64,000 bases of DNA, from positions 1 through 64,000 of the forward strand of contig OU696580.1 of NCBI GenBank assembly GCA_916048095.2, written 5' to 3'. Shown here piece by piece: positions 60,780 to 64,000 of the stretch; the stretch's first letter is position 1; every line of letters begins with the position of its first letter. Both the position numbers and the translations under genes were made by a program. This DNA comes from Sacculina carcini (taxonomy: Eukaryota; Arthropoda; Thecostraca; Sacculinidae). The notes under the pieces are model-generated. The model ran no database searches and had not been told where the DNA came from. It saw nothing but the letters and a program-made list of their open reading frames with translations.

Positions 60780-63100
60780 GTGTTACCTAAGTGTTACCTA
60801 AGTGTGCCCAAAGTGTTACTTAAGTGTGCCCTAAGTGTTACCTAAGTGTGCCCTAAGTGTTACCTAAGTGTGCCCTAAGTGTTACCTAAGTGTACCCTAA
60901 GTGTTACCTAAGTGTTACCTAAGTGTTACCTAAGTGTTACCCAAGTGTTACCGAAGTGTGCCCTAAGTGTTACCTAAGTGTGCCCTAAGTGTTACCTAAG
61001 TGTGCCCTAAGTGTTACCTAAGTGTGCCCTAAGTGTTACCTAAGTGTGCCGTAAGTTTTACCTAAGTGTGCCCTAAGTGTTACCTAAGTGTGCCCTAAGT
61101 GTTACCTAAGTGTGCCCTAAGTGTTACCTAAATGTGACCTAAGTGTTACCTAAGTGTGCCCTAAGTGTTACCTAAGTGTGCCCTAAGTGTTACCTAAGTG
61201 TGCCCTAAGTGTTACCTAAGTGTGCCCTAAGTGTTACCTAAGTGTGCCCTAAGTGTTACCTAAGTGTTACCTAAGTGTGCCATAGGTGTTACCAAAGTGT
61301 GCCCTAAGTGTTACCGAAGTGTGCCCTAAGTGTTACCTAAGTGTGCCCTAAGTGTTACCTAAGTGTGCCCTAAGTGTTACCTAAGTGTGCCCTAAGTGTT
61401 ACCTAAGTGTGCCCTAAGTGTTACCTAAGTGTGCCCTAAGTGTTACCTAAGTGTACCCTAAGTGTTACCTAAGTGTTACCTAAGTGTTACATAAGTGTTA
61501 CCCAAGTGTTACCGAAGTGTTACCTAAGTGTGCCCTAAGTGTTACCTAAGTGTGCCCTAAGTGTTACCTAAGTGTGCCCTAAGTGTTACCTAAGTGTTAC
61601 CTAAGTGTTACCCAAGTGTTACCGAAGTGTGCCCTAAGTGTTACCTAAGTGTTACCTAAGTGTTACCTAAGTGTTACCTAAGTGTTACCTAAGTGTTACC
61701 TAAGTGTTACCTAAGTGTTACCTAAGTGTTACCTAAGTGTGCCCTAAGTGTTACCTAAGTGTGCCCTAAGTGTTACCTAAGTGTGCCCTAAGTGTTACCT
61801 AAGTGTGCCCTAAGTGTTACCTAAGTGTGCACTAAGTGTTACCTAAGTGTTACCTAAGTGTGCCCTAAGTGTTACCTAAGTGTGCCCTAAGTGTTACCTA
61901 AGTGTGCCCTAAGTGTTACTTAAGTGTGCCCTAAGTGTTACCTAAGTGTGCCCTAAGTGTTACCTAAGTGTGCCCTAAGTGTTACCTAAGTGTACCCTAA
62001 GTGTTACCTAAGTGTTACCTAAGTGTTACCTAAGTGTTACCCAAGTGTTACCGAAGTGTGCCCTAAGTGTTACCTAAGTGTGCCCTAAGTGTTACCTAAG
62101 TGTGCCCTAAGTGTGCCCTAAGTGTTACCTAAGTGTTACCTAAGTGTGCCCTAAGTGTTACCTAAGTGTGCCCTAAGTGTTACCTAAGTGTGCCCTAAGT
62201 GTTACCTAAGTGTGCACTAAGTGTTACCTAAGTGTTACCTAAGTGTGCCCTAAGTGTTACCTAAGTGTGCCCTAAGTGTTACCTAAGTGTGCCCTAAGTG
62301 TTACCTAAGTGTGCCCTAAGTGTTACCTAAGTGTGCCCTAAGTGTTACCTAAGTGTTACCTAAGTGTTACCCAAGTGTTACCGAAGTGTGCCCTAAGTGT
62401 TACCTAAGTGTTACCTAAGTGTTACCTAAGTGTTACCTAAGTGTTACCTAAGTGTTACCTAAGTGTTACCTAAGTGTGCCCTAAGTGTTACCTAAGTGTG
62501 CCCTAAGTGTTACCTAAGTGTGCCCTAAGTGTTACCTAAGTGTGCCCTAAGTGTTACCTAAGTGTGCCCTAAGTGTTACCTAAGTGTGCCCTAAGTGTTA
62601 CCTAAGTGTTACCTAAGTGTTACCTAAGTGTTACCTAAGTGTTACCTAAGTGTTACCTAAGTGTTACCTAAGTGTGCCCTAAGTGTTACCTAAGTGTTAC
62701 CTAAGTGTTACCTAAGTGTTACCTAAGTGTTACCTAAGTGTTACCTAAGTGTTACCTAAGTGTTACCTAAGTGTGCCCTAAGTGTTACCTAAGTGTGCCC
62801 TAAGTGTTACCTAAGTGTGCACTAAGTGTTACCTAAGTGTTACCTAAGTGTGCCCCAAGTGTTACTTAAGTGTGCCCTAAGTGTTACCTAAGTGTGCCCT
62901 AAGTGTTACCTAAGTGTTACCTAAGTGTTACCTAAGTGTGCCCAAAGTGTTACCTAAGTGTGCCCAAAGTGTTACCTAAGTGTGCCCTAAGTGTTACCTA
63001 AGTGTGCCCTAAGTGTTACCTAAGTGTTACCTAAGTGTTACCTAAGTGTTACCTAAGTGTTACCTAAGTGTTACCTAAGTGTTACCTAAGTGTGCCCTAA
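60780..63100 (+). repeat. Segment resembling 11391 to about 13730
   Basis: This segment matches the early part of the window at an offset of 49,390 bp (TTTT 11662/61052, TAAATGTGACC 11739/61129, TAGG 11893/61283, GCAC 12432/61822, GAAG 12663/62053 and 12993/62383). Between 61320 and 61734 the offset is temporarily 49,412, because one extra B-A dimer upstream is balanced by one fewer in the ladder before GCAC. After about 62390 further multiples of 11 bp are lost. The private unit TAAGTGTTACA at 61481 is absent from the early copy. Confidence 0.75.
61481..61491 (+). repeat. Private variant TAAGTGTTACA
   Basis: A C-to-A change at position 11 of a type A unit inside a TACCC/CAAG/GAAG cassette, seen once. 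Confidence 0.85.
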
Positions 63101-64000
63101 GTGTTACCTAAGTGTTACCTAAGTGTGCCCAAAGTGTTACTTAAGTGTGCCCTAAGTGTTACCTAAGTGTGCCCTAAGTGTTACCTAAGTGTGCCCTAAG
63201 TGTTACCTAAGTGTACCCTAAGTGTTACCTAAGTGTTACCTAAGTGTTACCTAAGTGTTACCCAAGTGTTACCGAAGTGTGCCCTAAGTGTTACCTAAGT
63301 GTGCCCTAAGTGTTACCTAAGTGTGCCCTAAGTGTGCCCTAAGTGTTACCTAAGTGTTACCTAAGTGTGCCCTAAGTGTTACCTAAGTGTGCCCTAAGTG
63401 TTACCTAAGTGTGCCCTAAGTGTTACCTAAGTGTGCACTAAGTGTTACCTAAGTGTGCCCTAAGTGTTACCTAAGTGTGCCCTAAGTGTTACCTAAGTGT
63501 GCCCTAAGTGTTACCTAAGTGTACCCTAAGTGTTACCTAAGTGTTACCTAAGTGTTACCTAAGTGTTACCCAAGTGTTACCGAAGTGTGCCCTAAGTGTT
63601 ACCTAAGTGTTACCTAAGTGTTACCTAAGTGTTACCTAAGTGTTACCTAAGTGTTACCTAAGTGTTACCTAAGTGTGCCCTAAGTGTTACCTAAGTGTTA
63701 CCTAAGTGTTACCTAAGTGTTACCTAAGTGTTACCTAAGTGTTACCTAAGTGTTACCTAAGTGTTACCTAAGTGTTACCTAAGTGTGCCCTAAGTGTTAC
63801 CTAAGTGTTACCTAAGTGTGCCCAAAGTGTTACTTAAGTGTGCCCTAAGTGTTACCTAAGTGTGCCCTAAGTGTTACCTAAGTGTGCCCTAAGTGTTACC
63901 TAAGTGTACCCTAAGTGTTACCTAAGTGTTACCTAAGTGTTACCTAAGTGTTACCCAAGTGTTACCGAAGTGTGCCCTAAGTGTTACCTAAGTGTGCCCT

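Larger units (their letters stand above)
1..64000. repeat. 11-bp satellite DNA array filling the whole window
   Basis: The sequence is a head-to-tail array of 11-bp monomers in one orientation. Type A is TAAGTGTTACC and type B is TAAGTGTGCCC. Rarer variants differ from these by one or two substitutions. Unit starts fit 13 + 11k to the last base, so the array holds 5,817 11-mers after a 12-bp first unit. I saw no inversion, transposon, unique spacer or gene. Type A is 36% GC and type B 55% GC, with G equal to C in both, so there is no GC skew. On the minus strand the monomers read GGTAACACTTA and GGGCACACTTA. Satellites of this kind are known from eukaryotic centromeric, pericentromeric, subtelomeric and sex-chromosome heterochromatin. 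That this is a eukaryote is inferred from array size, and the species and site cannot be read from it. Both array ends lie outside the window. Confidence 0.98.

Noticed and set aside
1..64000. CRISPR array
   Set aside because: Repeats are 11 bp, directly abutting, with no spacers; variant units are point changes of the same monomer.
1..64000. True telomere (CCCTAA or CCTAA tracts)
   Set aside because: Each core occurs once per 11-bp unit and is never tandem with itself, so it is not a telomerase product of those units. The resemblance is recorded only as a weak finding.
1..64000. Plasmid-type iterons or a replication origin
   Set aside because: Iteron sets have a handful of copies next to a replication gene. 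Here there are thousands of units and no gene.
1..64000. Repeat-protein coding region (short-period repeats)
   Set aside because: An 11-bp unit shifts frame each time, and TAA (+ strand) or TAG (minus strand) closes all frames about every 33 bp.
1..64000. G-quadruplex or i-motif tract from GGG in type B on the minus strand
   Set aside because: There is one GGG per B unit, usually 22 bp apart and at closest 11 bp apart in B-B pairs, too sparse for four tracts with short loops.
1..64000. Link to interspersed vertebrate repeats with ends resembling GGTAACACTTTA on the minus strand
   Set aside because: From memory such ends occur in fish and amphibian elements, but the satellite has one T fewer and no further element sequence is present. 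Not enough for a taxonomic claim.
1..64000. Purely artificial or collapsed assembly sequence
   Set aside because: The ordered modules, regional variants and breakpoints at differing places look biological. Over- or under-collapse of copy number cannot be excluded without reads, so only the local structure is claimed.

Overview
The whole 64 kb window is one uninterrupted tandem array of an 11-bp satellite. There is no gene, RNA gene, transposon or unique sequence in it. Two monomers dominate: type A, TAAGTGTTACC, and type B, TAAGTGTGCCC, which differs at positions 8 and 9. Apart from one 12-bp unit at positions 1-12, unit starts fall at 13 + 11k all the way to base 64000, giving 5,817 consecutive 11-mers and one extra base. 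Every marker coordinate I recorded (well over 100, spread across the window) fits this register. An array of this size and purity points to eukaryotic heterochromatin (centromeric, pericentromeric, subtelomeric, or a sex or B chromosome). The sequence does not identify the species or the chromosomal site.

The array is organised at nested scales. (1) Single 11-bp monomers. (2) Alternating B-A dimers of 22 bp, and runs of about 7-10 A monomers. (3) Modules built from rare variant monomers at fixed spacing. The clearest is a 40-monomer, 440-bp module with markers at +0 (TAAGTGTACCC), +55 (CAAG), +66 (GAAG), +165 (TAAGTTTTACC), +242 (TAAATGTGACC), +396 (TAGG), +407 (AAAG) and +429 (GAAG). (4) Two-copy tandem higher-order repeats of 1,947 bp (1157-5094), about 2,431 bp (31396 to about 36220) and 2,420 bp (39614-44510). 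(5) Multi-kilobase blocks repeated at 8.6-49 kb distances.

Region by region: 0-5.1 kb ends with the 1,947-bp tandem pair. About 6.8-9.5 kb is repeated at 15.9-18.6 kb, and 9.7-13.2 kb at 19.7-23.2 kb. 23-31 kb is a mosaic of the same modules and holds the first of three copies of a roughly 2-kb block (28756, 37336, 49117). 31.4-36.2 kb is the diverged 2,431-bp pair. 39.6-44.5 kb is the apparently identical 2,420-bp pair, followed by a third, slightly deleted copy at about 45.3-47.8 kb. 48-60 kb is again mosaic. About 60.8-63.1 kb closely resembles about 11.4-13.7 kb.

Nothing here works together as genes do. The content is a record of amplification, unequal exchange and segment duplication in units of 11 bp. 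The most interesting aspects are the strict register, the fixed marker spacing, the two modes of copy-number change (A-run length and B-A dimer number), and the near absence of CG and CHG sites.
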